Notes: generated from the sequence alone by a model not told the origin. Shown: positions 33,877 through 42,775, numbered from the stretch's first letter. The stretch: DNA of 64,000 bases from UBA7683 sp964643895 (GCA_964643895.1 CAZXUE010000001.1:46709-110708), one strand, 5' to 3'. Numbers and translations: made by a program.

Positions 33877-35117
33877 TACACTAACTCCTCGGGTTTAATC
33901 ATATCGTTATCTAATTGCTGCAAAATCTGCTTTTTTAAGGTGGACTCGCCCATATAGCGCATAAAAATCTCGTTCCACAAACTTTCGCGCATGTGGTAGA
34001 AATAACGGCCTTTGAAACTTTCTTGATTGCTGTAGGCAAATGCAACATCAAATAAATTGAAGGCAACCGGCTCACCGTCATCACCTACTCGGCCTACAAA
34101 GTCGAGATCCTGCCAGTATTTTAGCTCCGGATCGAGTGCAAACAAACTTTCTTCCGCTTTACGCCAGTGCAGATCTTCAGGATGAACATGAGGCTGAAAC
34201 GCCTCTGGCTCGTGATCTTCTTTATGACGGCCCAGGTAGCGCTGAATTACTCGCCAGTGAATGTGAAACTTGGCAATAGTAGCACCAGTACCGGTGTCGG
34301 CAATCAAGGTTTCAGAGATAGTTTTACCAAAATGCCCAGCCGTACTCTTAAGTTTAAAGAAGCTGGAATATAGTCTAATTTCATTGATGTAATGAAATAG
34401 TAACGGTAACGTTTTTAGTGTTAAGCCGCGCATATGCGTTTGCTTCATCGGCACCACTACAATTACGCCCATTTCTTTGGTGTGCGTAACGTTATGGAGT
34501 TTCTTTTTAACAAAGTTTTCAGCCAGATCAACCCATTTGTCGTGATCCATTACTACAATATTGATCTCGCGGGTTTCAAAATCGGAAGGCTGTACATGTT
34601 TTTCAAACAACTCATCGTATTTATTGAGCCAGTCCGGCCCTTCGGAGAATCTGAGTGCGGTGTAGATCTCATCAAAATTCTCGTTTTTAAAAAGGCTTTC
34701 TAAACTACGGTAGCCAAGGTGCTTCATCATGCCTTTTGGCGGCATTTCTCTGAGCATATCTTTGGCAACCGAGCGCTTGAGCACCCAACAGCTTTTGTTG
34801 AGTTTGGCGCTGCGAGCCGCCTCGGCCAGCTTGGGTACAATCTCTCTCACTGGAGCCTCTTCTGATGTACCGAACGCTCTAGCTAAACGTTGATTATGCT
34901 CTTTCACTTTATGATCAAGTGCATGAAAGAGCTCTTTATCGGCAGTATCATTGGGGTCGAGCCCTAAACCGCGAATTGCACCATGGGTTTTTTCAATAAT
35001 ATCGGCAGTTAACTTGCTATCGATGTTTTTCTTGCCCGTCAAAAACTCCAGCTCTCTCAAGCTTTGTGTGAATAGCGGCTCTTCAGCGGCCAGTAAATTG
35101 CGAAGTAGTTTGCTCAT
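33876..35117 (-). CDS. Unknown soluble protein, 413 residues
   Basis: A large soluble protein with no membrane helix and no motif that I recognise. It has an N-terminal helical region (1-150), a central part with NIVVMDHDKWVDLAENFVKKKLHNV and GVIVVVPMKQTHMRG, and a C-terminal half rich in aromatic and His residues (KFHIHWRVIQRYLGRHKEDHEPEAFQPHVHPEDLHW). The His cluster could be a metal site, but this is speculative. The good codon use and the tight junction with the SLOG gene (TAATG) support a real, coupled gene. Confidence 0.65.
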   Translation of the reverse strand: MSKLLRNLLAAEEPLFTQSLRELEFLTGKKNIDSKLTADIIEKTHGAIRGLGLDPNDTADKELFHALDHKVKEHNQRLARAFGTSEEAPVREIVPKLAEAARSAKLNKSCWVLKRSVAKDMLREMPPKGMMKHLGYRSLESLFKNENFDEIYTALRFSEGPDWLNKYDELFEKHVQPSDFETREINIVVMDHDKWVDLAENFVKKKLHNVTHTKEMGVIVVVPMKQTHMRGLTLKTLPLLFHYINEIRLYSSFFKLKSTAGHFGKTISETLIADTGTGATIAKFHIHWRVIQRYLGRHKEDHEPEAFQPHVHPEDLHWRKAEESLFALDPELKYWQDLDFVGRVGDDGEPVAFNLFDVAFAYSNQESFKGRYFYHMRESLWNEIFMRYMGESTLKKQILQQLDNDMIKPEELV

Positions 35118-35170
35118 ATGTGTTTTCGATTTTGTTTATGCTTATAGTGTACAGCTTGCGGTGTGCTTCA

Positions 35171-36142
35171 TCAAGCTGGCTCAACATCGAGTTCCATTGT
35201 GTGAATTTTGGCATCACTTCGCAGAATGCCAGTTTTAGCACCAATTTTGCGAACGACGCTGGTAGAATTTGCGCTTGCAAAGGTTATGGCGGCCTCAAGA
35301 TCTCTGCCAAGCGCAATTTGTGAGACAAAGCCGCTCGTGAAAGCATCGCCCGCTCCGGTACGGTCAGCCACCGGTACATCCTCGTACATACCAGCTGAAA
35401 CCAGCGTTATTCCATCAGAGGCAACTGCACCATTCGGACCATCGCTTACCAGCACATACCGCACTGATTCTACAAGCTTCCGCGCTAACTCCCGGGTAGT
35501 TTTACCATCTACGAGCAGCTGCGCTTCCTCTTTATTAACCGAGAGAACCTCGATATATTTGAGCAAATGAGCCAACCGCTGGGCTTCTTTCAACTCCCTT
35601 TTTCCTGGGTTGAATGCAACTTTTATACTATTTTCATGCGCCCAATGAAGTAAAAAATCCAATACTTCAAAATTACCACTGAGCGTACTTAAAAAGAGCC
35701 AGTCGGTCTTCAGTTCATTAACGTGAATAAAATTTTCAGTACGGTAATGCGTGCTTGCTCCGCGATATGTCAGAATTGTTCGCTCACCACTTGGAGCAAG
35801 CAAGAGTAAAGAATAACCGGTATTATACTTTTTGGAATAGATCATGTGTTCGGCATTGATATGCTCTTCGTCAAGCGTTTGAAGTACCGCGTCACCGGCA
35901 GGATCGCGGCCAATTTTGCCAATAAAGGTTGTCAATAGACCTTGACGAGCAAAGGTAGTCGCTGCGTTCATAGCGCCGCCGCCCGTGCTGAAATTTATTT
36001 TATTCACGTCTGCTTTGGCGCCCATAGCGAGGTGCATGAAGCTTTCGTGCGGTTTCTCAGTGACAGGCTTAAACTCATCGCTATGACTTAAGAAAACATC
36101 TTGAACAGCCGCTCCAATACAAAGCATAATCGGTTTACTCAT
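35171..36142 (-). CDS. PfkB/ribokinase-family sugar kinase
   Basis: A 323-residue carbohydrate kinase of the ribokinase/PfkB fold. Near the N-terminus are GAAVQDVF, and then FSTGGGAMNAATTFARQGL (substrate site) and IGKIGRDPAGD. The C-terminal signature is DRTGAGDAFTSGFVSQIALG, with the catalytic Asp. The substrate (fructose-6-P, ribose or a nucleoside) cannot be read. The gene lies downstream of fba in the sugar-phosphate block, so a glycolytic 6-phosphofructokinase role is possible. The frame is open 15 codons upstream, but TATAAT (36149-36154) ends 6 nt before the ATG at 36142, so this start is used. Two 18-bp palindromes lie just upstream. Confidence 0.88.
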   Translation of the reverse strand: MSKPIMLCIGAAVQDVFLSHSDEFKPVTEKPHESFMHLAMGAKADVNKINFSTGGGAMNAATTFARQGLLTTFIGKIGRDPAGDAVLQTLDEEHINAEHMIYSKKYNTGYSLLLLAPSGERTILTYRGASTHYRTENFIHVNELKTDWLFLSTLSGNFEVLDFLLHWAHENSIKVAFNPGKRELKEAQRLAHLLKYIEVLSVNKEEAQLLVDGKTTRELARKLVESVRYVLVSDGPNGAVASDGITLVSAGMYEDVPVADRTGAGDAFTSGFVSQIALGRDLEAAITFASANSTSVVRKIGAKTGILRSDAKIHTMELDVEPA

Positions 36143-36175
36143 GCACAAATTATAGCATCTTAACCACCTCTTACC

Positions 36176-36213
36176 TACACCATACATGGTGTATCTACAC
36201 CGTATGTGGTGTA
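36176..36213. promoter_or_regulatory. Tandem 18-bp palindromes upstream of the sugar kinase
   Basis: Two copies of TAMACC-N6-GGTRTA: TACACCATACATGGTGTA at 36176-36193 and TACACCGTATGTGGTGTA at 36196-36213, with 20-bp spacing. They fill the gap between the fba stop and the -35 region of the kinase promoter. The same half-sites occur in the gap and glutaredoxin promoters. They read as operators, since no T-run follows to make a terminator. Confidence 0.75.
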
Positions 36214-37125
36214 TTAAAGAACGGCTCGATTAGCGGAACCGAAAGCTTCAATTTTTTCTTCTACTACTTTTTGGATGGCATCTTTTACGGCATCCATCAG
36301 TTTCATAACTGCGAACTCATCGGGATTTTCAGCAAGCTGCTCCTCGAGCGTCGTTCTGAAAGCATATCTGAGATCACTATTAACATTGATTTTGCTGACA
36401 CCAATTCTTGCTGCTTCTTCAAAGTAATGCAAGGGGGTATCAGAACCACCATGCAAACTGATATTACAATTTATTGCATCTCTCACTGCTTTTAAAAGCT
36501 CCAGGTCGAGGACTTTGGGAACCGGATATTTTCCATGCAAATTACCTATTGCGGCGGCAAAAGTATCAATACCAGTGCTTGCAACAAATTCCTTGGCCCC
36601 ACTAGGAGTTGAGAACGTCTTCCTCACTTGTTCATAATCAATTTCTTCCTTAAACACGTTGGAGCCCCCACCAAAATAATGCGGCTCACTCTCTACTAAT
36701 GCTCCTGTCATTTTTGCATATTCAACAACCTCGGCTGTTTCTTGTATGATCTCTTCTTCTGACGCCTCGTGGCGTGCTTGAGAAACGTCAATATGAATAA
36801 ACTCAAAACCTGCATCAATGCCGCGTTTGGCATCTTCTACGCTCGGAGAGTGGTCGAGATTAAGATATGCTTCGATACCGTATTCAACTCGGTAGTTGTC
36901 TAATAAGTCGCGAACGTTATCTAAGCCGATAGCTTGTACTTCACCGTGGCTCAGTTCAATAAGTACGGGTGAATTTTTGGCCTGAGCAGCACGGCAAATG
37001 GCAATCAATGTTTCTTGGTTATCAATATTAAAGGCCCCGACCGCAAACTTTTGTTGACGAGAGCGCTGCATTAAATGACGGGCCCGCAGGCAATTTTCTC
37101 TGATTTCTTTAATTGTTAGTCCCAC
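36214..37125 (-). CDS. fba: Class II fructose-bisphosphate aldolase
   Basis: A 303-residue zinc-dependent aldolase (fructose-1,6-bisphosphate to DHAP and GAP), or a close class II relative acting on tagatose bisphosphate. It has FNIDNQET, a YLNLDHSPSVEDAKRGIDAGF segment with the catalytic Asp and a zinc His, SEPHYFGGGSN, AIGNLHGKYP (zinc His), SLHGGSDTP (zinc His and phosphate loop) and KINVNSDLRYAF (phosphate binding). The length fits the family. It lies 16 nt after the transketolase C-terminal subunit, in the same operon. Confidence 0.93.
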   Translation of the reverse strand: MGLTIKEIRENCLRARHLMQRSRQQKFAVGAFNIDNQETLIAICRAAQAKNSPVLIELSHGEVQAIGLDNVRDLLDNYRVEYGIEAYLNLDHSPSVEDAKRGIDAGFEFIHIDVSQARHEASEEEIIQETAEVVEYAKMTGALVESEPHYFGGGSNVFKEEIDYEQVRKTFSTPSGAKEFVASTGIDTFAAAIGNLHGKYPVPKVLDLELLKAVRDAINCNISLHGGSDTPLHYFEEAARIGVSKINVNSDLRYAFRTTLEEQLAENPDEFAVMKLMDAVKDAIQKVVEEKIEAFGSANRAVL

Positions 37126-37141
37126 TCGTTTTCCTTTTTAT

Positions 37142-38113
37142 TTACTTTAATAGTTCGTGTGCCGCTAGCGTTATGTGCGTATGCGTGAGGCCGAACGCCC
37201 TCAGCAGCTCTTCTGGCTTGCCGCTTTCGCCGTAACGATCTTTCACACCTATGCGCCTCAGCGGTGTTGGGTGCTGCTCGCTCAGTAGTTCGGCCACCGC
37301 GCCGCCAAGACCCCCTGCAATTTGCCCTTCTTCAGCAGTAATAACATGCCCGGTTTTGCGGGCGCTCTTCAAAATCGCTGCTTCATCAAGCGGCTTAATG
37401 GTCGCGCAGTGAATGACCTCGGCCGAAACGCCGTCTTTGGCAAGACTTTTTGCGGCGAGCAGTGCTTGATAGGTCATGGTGCCTGTAGCAACAATTGTGA
37501 TATCACTGCCTTCATGGAAGATTTGCGCCTTGCCAATTTCAAATGGTGTTTTATCCGTTGTGAAGACTGGTGTCGCTTCACGAGCTAAACGAATATAGTT
37601 CGGGCGTGCATCTTCACTCATTGCCACCGTCGCTTTTTCTGCCTCCTTGGCATCACATGGCGCAATCACGACCATATTCGGCAAGGCTCGCATCAATGCA
37701 ATGTCTTCGAGCATTTGATGTGTTGCACCATCAGGGCCAACAGATATACCAGCGTGTGAGCCAACCAGCTTCACTGGGTGATCGTTCAAACAGATGGTTG
37801 TTCTGATTTGCTCCCAGCAACGGCCAGGCATAAAAGCTGCGTAACTTGAGCAGAACGGGACTTTGCCCATTGCCGCCATACCGCTTGAAGCTGTCACTAA
37901 GTTTTGTTCGGCCACGCCGACCTCAATAAATCGCTTTGGGAAGGCATCTTTAAAAATACTCATCTGGGTGGAATCTGTAAGATCAGCACAGAGTGCCACA
38001 ACTTGCTCATTAGCTTCGCCCGCCACTTTAAGGCCACGCCCAAAGCCTTTACGAATCGGCTCTTGCTCGATCTTCGTTTCACCTATTTGATTAGAAAGAT
38101 ATGTATTACTCAT
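37142..38113 (-). CDS. Transketolase, C-terminal (pyrimidine-binding) subunit
   Basis: The pyrimidine-binding plus C-terminal half of transketolase as a separate 323-residue protein. It shows RKGFGRGLKVAGEANEQVVALCADL, RFIEVGVAEQNLVTASSGMAAMGKVPFCSSYAAF (the catalytic Glu of the TPP pyrimidine site), GSHAGISVGPDGATHQMLEDIALMRALPN, and the C-terminal DITIVATG and TAEEGQIAGGLGGAVAE. An upstream ATG (38134) is possible, but the ATG at 38113 gives the normal 8-nt overlap with the stop of the N-terminal subunit gene. It pairs with 38106-38966 to form a complete enzyme. Split transketolases are common in archaea and CPR. Confidence 0.93.
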   Translation of the reverse strand: MSNTYLSNQIGETKIEQEPIRKGFGRGLKVAGEANEQVVALCADLTDSTQMSIFKDAFPKRFIEVGVAEQNLVTASSGMAAMGKVPFCSSYAAFMPGRCWEQIRTTICLNDHPVKLVGSHAGISVGPDGATHQMLEDIALMRALPNMVVIAPCDAKEAEKATVAMSEDARPNYIRLAREATPVFTTDKTPFEIGKAQIFHEGSDITIVATGTMTYQALLAAKSLAKDGVSAEVIHCATIKPLDEAAILKSARKTGHVITAEEGQIAGGLGGAVAELLSEQHPTPLRRIGVKDRYGESGKPEELLRAFGLTHTHITLAAHELLK

Positions 38114-38966
38114 GTTCGCCTCTGATTTTTCCATCTAAACTACGTAGTCTTTTCAGCGCTTCTCTTGCCTGGTCTGAATTTGGCGGCGCGCCGTGCCAAT
38201 GAAAATCATATTCCATAAACGGAACCCCTTTGCCCGGAACAGTGTGGGCAATAATCACCGTGGGTTTTTCGGTAATTGCCCGAGCCATTGAGCAGGCGTC
38301 AATCACGCTCTCAATATTGTGCCCATCAATCTCAATCACATGCCACCCGAAACTTTCCCATTTACCCTTAAGATCTTCAAGCGGCATCACATTTTCAGTA
38401 CTGCCGTCAATTTGAATATTGTTACGATCAATAATACCGATTAAATTTTGGAGCTTGTACTTGCCCGCAAACATAGCCGCTTCCCAAATATTACCTTCAT
38501 TAAGTTCGCCATCACCCATCGCGCAGTACACCCAGCGGTGATGTTCATCATCCATCTGCATCGCATATGCCATGCCAGCAGCCTGACTTAAGCCGGAACC
38601 AAGCGGACCGCTGGTAGTTTCCATCCCAGGAAGCTTTGTTCTTTCCGGATGACCCTGTAAACGAGACCCATACTGCCGCAGTGTTAGTAACTCTTTTTTG
38701 TCAAAATAACCAGCGTGTGCCATTGCAACGTATCTCACTGGCACAATATGGCCATTGGAAAGAATCAAGATGTCGCGGCCTTCCCAATCCGGCTTTTTAG
38801 GATCATGCTTTAAAATATCAAAATAAAGCGCCGTAAAAACATCTGCCATACCAAGCGGGCCGGCTGAGTGGCCGCTACCAGCATGTTCGAGCGTTTTAAT
38901 GATATCTTTCCGAATATCATTGGCGATTTTTTCCAGTTGCGGTATGGTGTACGTTCGCTTCACCAT
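38106..38966 (-). CDS. Transketolase, N-terminal (TPP-diphosphate-binding) subunit
   Basis: The 286-residue N-terminal half of transketolase. EHAGSGHSAGPLGMADVFTALYF carries the family His, RLQGHPE the substrate His, and MGDGELNEGNIWEAAMFAGKYKLQNLIGIIDRNNIQIDG the TPP/metal motif (GDG-x-N). VPGKGVPFME is also typical. The enzyme moves two-carbon units between sugar phosphates in the non-oxidative pentose phosphate pathway. The gene starts the tktN-tktC-fba operon. A TATACT -10 hexamer (38997-39002) gives a leader of about 25 nt. Confidence 0.94.
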   Translation of the reverse strand: MVKRTYTIPQLEKIANDIRKDIIKTLEHAGSGHSAGPLGMADVFTALYFDILKHDPKKPDWEGRDILILSNGHIVPVRYVAMAHAGYFDKKELLTLRQYGSRLQGHPERTKLPGMETTSGPLGSGLSQAAGMAYAMQMDDEHHRWVYCAMGDGELNEGNIWEAAMFAGKYKLQNLIGIIDRNNIQIDGSTENVMPLEDLKGKWESFGWHVIEIDGHNIESVIDACSMARAITEKPTVIIAHTVPGKGVPFMEYDFHWHGAPPNSDQAREALKRLRSLDGKIRGEHE

Positions 38967-38996
38967 GTATCGTTTCTACCCTCTTTCTTATCTATA

Positions 38997-39015
38997 AGTA
39001 TATCATAAGCGTAAT
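38997..39015 (-). promoter_or_regulatory. tkt-fba operon promoter with a partial regulon motif
   Basis: Minus-strand -10 TATACT (38997-39002). The bases directly upstream, ACGCTTATGATATA, match the inner part of the gap operator (CCGCTTATGGTTTA) at 11 of 14 positions, in the opposite orientation. The palindromic half-sites are not complete, so regulation here is a weaker inference. Confidence 0.35.
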
Positions 39016-39081
39016 TTTAAAACGCAAGAATTAATTCTACCCAGCATGAAAAATATTAACAATCTTTTTCTTTAAAAGTGT

Positions 39082-39714
39082 TTATGGTAATAGCGCGGTC
39101 AAGGCTTGATATGCAAGCGCTGGATCTGGTGCATGGTGAATATATCCACCACTATTTATGATATCGACGCCAGCATCGGCAAGTTGTCGTACATTCTGGG
39201 CATTTACACCACCATCCCAACCAATTTCAAGTTTTGGATTAATCATTTTCGCCTGCTGTACCTTGTTAAGCAAGTTTAAGTCAGCCACGCTGCCACCTTG
39301 ATGGCCTAAGTTGCCGCTAAAAATCAGGAGGTGATCAACTTGTTGCAATGCATCTTGCACAGATACCACTGAAGTCTCCGGGAGAAGTGCGACACCAAAC
39401 CGAGTTTTACTCTCGACACGAAACTTCTGAAGCTGCGCAAAATCAAACTCACTTTCGGTTGGAATAATGATAAGGTCCGGGCTTAATGGTAAGAGTGCCG
39501 CTATTGCATTGACTGGTTCTTGAAACATAACATGAATATCAGCCTTCATACCTCCGGGCCACCATACGGCTTCCGGAGCCACACTTTTATTCGGTGTAAA
39601 CACCCCGTCCATCAGATCAATATGAATACGCCGAGCAAACCCTTCAACACGCTCAACCTGCTCACGATACACATGAGCATTCTCTGCAGTAATAGTTGGT
39701 ACGATCATGCTCAT
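39082..39714 (-). CDS. rpe: Ribulose-phosphate 3-epimerase-like protein
   Basis: A 210-residue TIM-barrel protein. RIHIDLMDGVFTPN carries the metal His and catalytic Asp, and ADIHVMFQEP the second metal His. NLGHQGG is the phosphate-loop equivalent of the family GFGGQ. LEIGWDGGVN has the second catalytic Asp. It is a little shorter than typical Rpe (about 220 residues) and diverges in the LLIFSGN segment, so a related sugar-phosphate epimerase is possible. It overlaps the membrane gene start by 4 nt and lies in the rpiB...rpe part of the sugar block, supporting the pentose phosphate role. Confidence 0.85.
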   Translation of the reverse strand: MSMIVPTITAENAHVYREQVERVEGFARRIHIDLMDGVFTPNKSVAPEAVWWPGGMKADIHVMFQEPVNAIAALLPLSPDLIIIPTESEFDFAQLQKFRVESKTRFGVALLPETSVVSVQDALQQVDHLLIFSGNLGHQGGSVADLNLLNKVQQAKMINPKLEIGWDGGVNAQNVRQLADAGVDIINSGGYIHHAPDPALAYQALTALLP

Positions 39715-39995
39715 TTTCTCTTCTTTAAAAATTTTAGTAGAGAAATATCAGTCAAAATACCAATTGGGAGGAATACCGCTGCCATAATCAACCCGGATTG
39801 GCTCAAGCTACTCCACACCCAGCTCTGAAGGGCACAAGGCCCTACTTCCACATTAAATGCACACTCAGGATGTTCCCCGGTGAATAATCTGAATAAAACC
39901 GTTAATAAGGCTACGATTGCAAGCGAGATCACATACACTCTAGCCAAAGTGAGGACTGCATTAAAAAGATGTTGCACTATACGCTTTTTAGCCAT
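39711..39995 (-). CDS. Small two-helix membrane protein, unknown function
   Basis: A 94-residue protein with an N-terminal membrane helix (about 10-37), a short loop with two cysteines (HPECAFNVEVGPCAL) that could form an extracytoplasmic disulfide, a second helix (about 60-80) and a basic end KFLKKRK. I do not recognise the family. A TACAAT -10 hexamer (40004-40009) ends 8 nt before the ATG, and the stop overlaps the rpe start (ATGA), so this small gene appears to lead a two-gene leaderless transcript with rpe. Confidence 0.65.
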   Translation of the reverse strand: MAKKRIVQHLFNAVLTLARVYVISLAIVALLTVLFRLFTGEHPECAFNVEVGPCALQSWVWSSLSQSGLIMAAVFLPIGILTDISLLKFLKKRK

Positions 39996-40013
39996 CGACT
40001 ACCATTGTAGCAT

Positions 40014-40463
40014 CTACATGTCGTCAAGCTCTTGGTTGCGGCGAATATGGCGAGTGGCTGCCGAGAACTGTGTATTGAGCCAGGTAGTGACGATGTTCTT
40101 CACGTTATTGATGTCGCCGTCCAAAATACGTGCGGGCAAACTGAGCACGTTACTATCATTATCAAGCCGTGTCATTTTAGCCTCGTGTTCGTCCCACACC
40201 ACGGCTGCTCGAATACCCTTAAAACGATTTGCCGCTATTGCCATACCTTGGCCGCCGCCGCAAATCAAAATGGCACGAGCATCCTTCTCACCCGAAACCA
40301 GTAACTTATGAGCTGCTTTTTGAGCAAATTGCGGGTAGTCATCGTTTGGATCTAAAATCTTATCTCCAACATCTTCAATATCGTAGCCCTCTTTTTTTAG
40401 CCACACCTCAACTGCTTCTTTGAGATGGAAGCCTTGATGGTCACTACCTATGAAAATCTTCAT
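40014..40463 (-). CDS. rpiB: Ribose-5-phosphate isomerase B
   Basis: A 149-residue RpiB (ribose-5-P to ribulose-5-P). MKIFIGSDHQGFHLKEAV carries the Asp-His of the active site, ILICGGGQGMAIAANRFKGIRAAVVWDEHEA the catalytic Cys and anion-hole residues, and NVLSLPARIL the C-terminal motif. The frame extends 20 codons upstream, but those overlap gap. The ATG at 40463 forms an ATGA junction with the gap stop and matches the family start. It is translationally coupled to gap. Confidence 0.94.
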   Translation of the reverse strand: MKIFIGSDHQGFHLKEAVEVWLKKEGYDIEDVGDKILDPNDDYPQFAQKAAHKLLVSGEKDARAILICGGGQGMAIAANRFKGIRAAVVWDEHEAKMTRLDNDSNVLSLPARILDGDINNVKNIVTTWLNTQFSAATRHIRRNQELDDM

Positions 40464-41485
40464 TTCTTCAGTGTTTTTCCGAGGTCTACTGTGAGTTCGA
40501 CTAGCCGGTTTGAGTAGCCCCATTCGTTATCGTACCATGCCACGACTTTCAATAAATTACCGCCGACAACATTGGTAAGTTTAAGATCAACAATTGCTGA
40601 GTGACTATTACCAATGAAATCTGATGAAACCAGCTCTTCCTCGGTTACGCCTAAGATCCCTTGGTAAAATGGCTCCTCGGCAGCTTTTTTAAATGCTTCG
40701 TTGACCTCTTTCACAGTGACATCTTTCTTAGTCACAATTGAAAAATCCGATATTGAAACAACGGATGTGGGAACCCTGAAAGAGATTGCGTCAAACTGAT
40801 CTTTAAGACCAGGGATGACCTCTGAAACCGCGATACCCGCGCCAGAACTTGTTGGGACAATATTCTCAGCAGCTGCACGAGCGCGTCTTAAATCTTTATG
40901 CGGCCCGTCTTGCAAATTTTGGTCTGCAGTATAGCTATGTACGGTAGTCATCATGGCCTTCTCTATTCCAAAAGCACCTTCGATAACTGCAGCCACCGGG
41001 CTAACACAATTGGTTGTGCAAGAGCCGTTGTTGACTACATCACCCGTACCGGCGATGTCATCGTCATTCACTCCAAGAACAATAGTTGTAGAGCCTTCAC
41101 CTTTAGCTGGAGCTGAAATGACCACTTTTTTAGCACCCCCGCCTTCTACGTGCGCTTTGGCAAGGCTCGGGTCGACAAAAAAGCCGGTTGATTCAATCAC
41201 GACATCAATATCATGTGCACCCCAAGGGAGTTTTGCCGGCTCTTTTTCGGCAAAGACGTGAATCTTCTTACCATCTACCGTAATACCTTCCTCGTCTGCC
41301 TCGATAGTCTCGTACCAGTCATGCCCCGGATAATTAGAATCGTACTTTAAAAGATGCGCCAGTGTTTTATTATCGGTTAAATCATTAACCGCTATCACCT
41401 CCACATCATTGCGACCATGCAAAATCTTAAAAGCGTTTCGCCCAATTCGTCCAAATCCGTTAATCGCCACCCGCACCTTGCTCAT
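40460..41485 (-). CDS. gap: Glyceraldehyde-3-phosphate dehydrogenase
   Basis: A 341-residue glycolytic enzyme (GAP to 1,3-bisphosphoglycerate with NAD). It has the Rossmann start VRVAINGFGRIGRNAFK, the active-site SCTTNCVSPVAAVIE (catalytic Cys), the partner His in TTVHSYTADQNLQDGPHKDLRRARAA, and WYDNEWGYSNRLVELT at the C-terminus. The length is normal. It has a strong ribosome binding site (AAGGAGGTG, 5 nt spacing) and a full promoter, unlike most neighbours. A palindromic operator sits in the promoter spacer (41547-41564). First gene of the gap-rpiB transcript. Confidence 0.97.
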   Translation of the reverse strand: MSKVRVAINGFGRIGRNAFKILHGRNDVEVIAVNDLTDNKTLAHLLKYDSNYPGHDWYETIEADEEGITVDGKKIHVFAEKEPAKLPWGAHDIDVVIESTGFFVDPSLAKAHVEGGGAKKVVISAPAKGEGSTTIVLGVNDDDIAGTGDVVNNGSCTTNCVSPVAAVIEGAFGIEKAMMTTVHSYTADQNLQDGPHKDLRRARAAAENIVPTSSGAGIAVSEVIPGLKDQFDAISFRVPTSVVSISDFSIVTKKDVTVKEVNEAFKKAAEEPFYQGILGVTEEELVSSDFIGNSHSAIVDLKLTNVVGGNLLKVVAWYDNEWGYSNRLVELTVDLGKTLKK

Positions 41486-41542
41486 CCCACCTCCTTGAGT
41501 TTAGATCTTAGACCGTAGAACTTTGATCTCAGAATTAGTTAC

Positions 41543-41572
41543 AGTATATACCGCTTATGGTTTAGATGACAA
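41543..41572 (-). promoter_or_regulatory. gap promoter with an 18-bp palindromic operator in the spacer
   Basis: Minus-strand -35 TTGTCA (41567-41572), an 18-bp spacer and -10 TATACT (41543-41548). The spacer holds the dyad TAAACCATAAGCGGTATA (41547-41564), a TAMACC-N6-GGTRTA site. The glutaredoxin promoter has the same layout. Confidence 0.75.
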
Positions 41573-41573
41573 G

Positions 41574-42164
41574 CTATCTTTCGGCTTGTAAGCCCTCAAA
41601 CTTCGGTATCGCTAGTAAATCTTCTATGCTAGTTAGCCTCGAAAGAAACTTTTTAGTACCGAAAGGTAGGAGTTCGCCACTAGTAAGCGCTGTTAGCAAA
41701 TCAGCAGAGTTTAACCACTTCATGGTTATCCTCTCGCCTGCATCAAGCTCCGGTTTCTCTCGACCACTCACCTCCGTTGCTATAAAAGTATAGATAAACC
41801 ACTCTATTTTTACCTGGGGCTGCTCAACACTTATTAGCTTCAACTCTTTGAAGCTTAACCCAGTCTCTTCTTTTACCTCTCGATGAGCCGCAAGCTCAAT
41901 GCTCGCGTCGGAACTATCCACTCTTCCGCCTGTAAAGTTTACACGCCGACCAATATGAGGCTGCTCCTCTTCCAACACCAGTACTTTGCCTTCGTCAATA
42001 CAGATAACCTGTACAGTATCTGGCCGCCTCAGCATTTCAAATGTTTCGGTTGTGCCATCAAACATCTGCTGCTGCCACTGGAAAACATCAAAGATAACAC
42101 CATCGAACACCTTCTTGGCATCTTGCGGAATTAACTTTGCATCAATAGGTATCACCTTTTTCAT
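41574..42164 (-). CDS. Nudix hydrolase, ADP-ribose pyrophosphatase-like
   Basis: A 196-residue Nudix protein. The box reads GGRVDSSDASIELAAHREVKEETGL. The REVKEETGL half is canonical, while the first half is one residue longer than usual and has Asp where Glu is common. The surrounding VLVLEEEQPHIGRRVNFTGG resembles ADP-ribose pyrophosphatases. It hydrolyses a nucleoside diphosphate linked to another group, but the substrate is unassigned. The start overlaps the methyltransferase stop (ATGA). Its stop lies 2 nt from the -35 box of gap. Confidence 0.88.
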   Translation of the reverse strand: MKKVIPIDAKLIPQDAKKVFDGVIFDVFQWQQQMFDGTTETFEMLRRPDTVQVICIDEGKVLVLEEEQPHIGRRVNFTGGRVDSSDASIELAAHREVKEETGLSFKELKLISVEQPQVKIEWFIYTFIATEVSGREKPELDAGERITMKWLNSADLLTALTSGELLPFGTKKFLSRLTSIEDLLAIPKFEGLQAER

Positions 42165-42775
42165 TTTTTAGTCCCGGCAAATCTCACAAGCCGCATCATC
42201 CCGTCGGCCTTATCCTTGTATGATGTCCCACACTCATCAGCCAGTAGTGGCTCGAATAGGTCTTTGGTGAATTTTTGGACTTCGATCTTATCAAAGTACC
42301 TTTTGTTTATTCCGTTCACTTCGAAAAAATGATCCTCTAGCTTTTTACCCGTCCGAAATTCAGGATCATAAACACTGTTCACTAGAAAAGCGAGGATGCC
42401 TCCTGCATTCAACAATGAGTGCAGCTCCTTGAACAGCTCTTTGGTGCGTTTCTCTGAGAAGTAGTGCAACGAAAGATGAGCGTACACAACATCGAACGCT
42501 CCTTTCAGTCTTAGAGGTTCACTCATGTCCATAACCTTAAATTCGATCTTCTTTGCCTGTTCAGACCTAAAGTCCTCAAGGTCGGCCTGAAGGACATCGT
42601 ATCCCATGGATCTAAAGTACAGCCCATCATTACCAGCTCCTGACCCCAGCTCAAGCAGAGCTCCTTTTCTCGGTAGTATTTCGGATAAATCCAGTGCAAA
42701 AAGCGAAGGCTTGACAGCCCAATCCTTGGTTTTATACTTAGCAACCGCTCCTCGCCAGTAGTCACTCGGTAACAT
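42161..42775 (-). CDS. SAM-dependent methyltransferase, class I
   Basis: A 204-residue Rossmann methyltransferase. Motif I is LLELGSGAGNDGLYFRSMGYDVLQADLED, motif II/III FDVVYAHLSLHYFSEKRTKELFKELHSLLNAGG, then ILAFLVNSVYDPEF. It resembles small-molecule methylases of the UbiE/Methyltransf_11 type. The substrate is unknown. It overlaps ppa by one base (TAATG) and the Nudix gene by 4 nt, so ppa-methylase-Nudix form one transcript. Confidence 0.85.
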   Translation of the reverse strand: MLPSDYWRGAVAKYKTKDWAVKPSLFALDLSEILPRKGALLELGSGAGNDGLYFRSMGYDVLQADLEDFRSEQAKKIEFKVMDMSEPLRLKGAFDVVYAHLSLHYFSEKRTKELFKELHSLLNAGGILAFLVNSVYDPEFRTGKKLEDHFFEVNGINKRYFDKIEVQKFTKDLFEPLLADECGTSYKDKADGMMRLVRFAGTKK

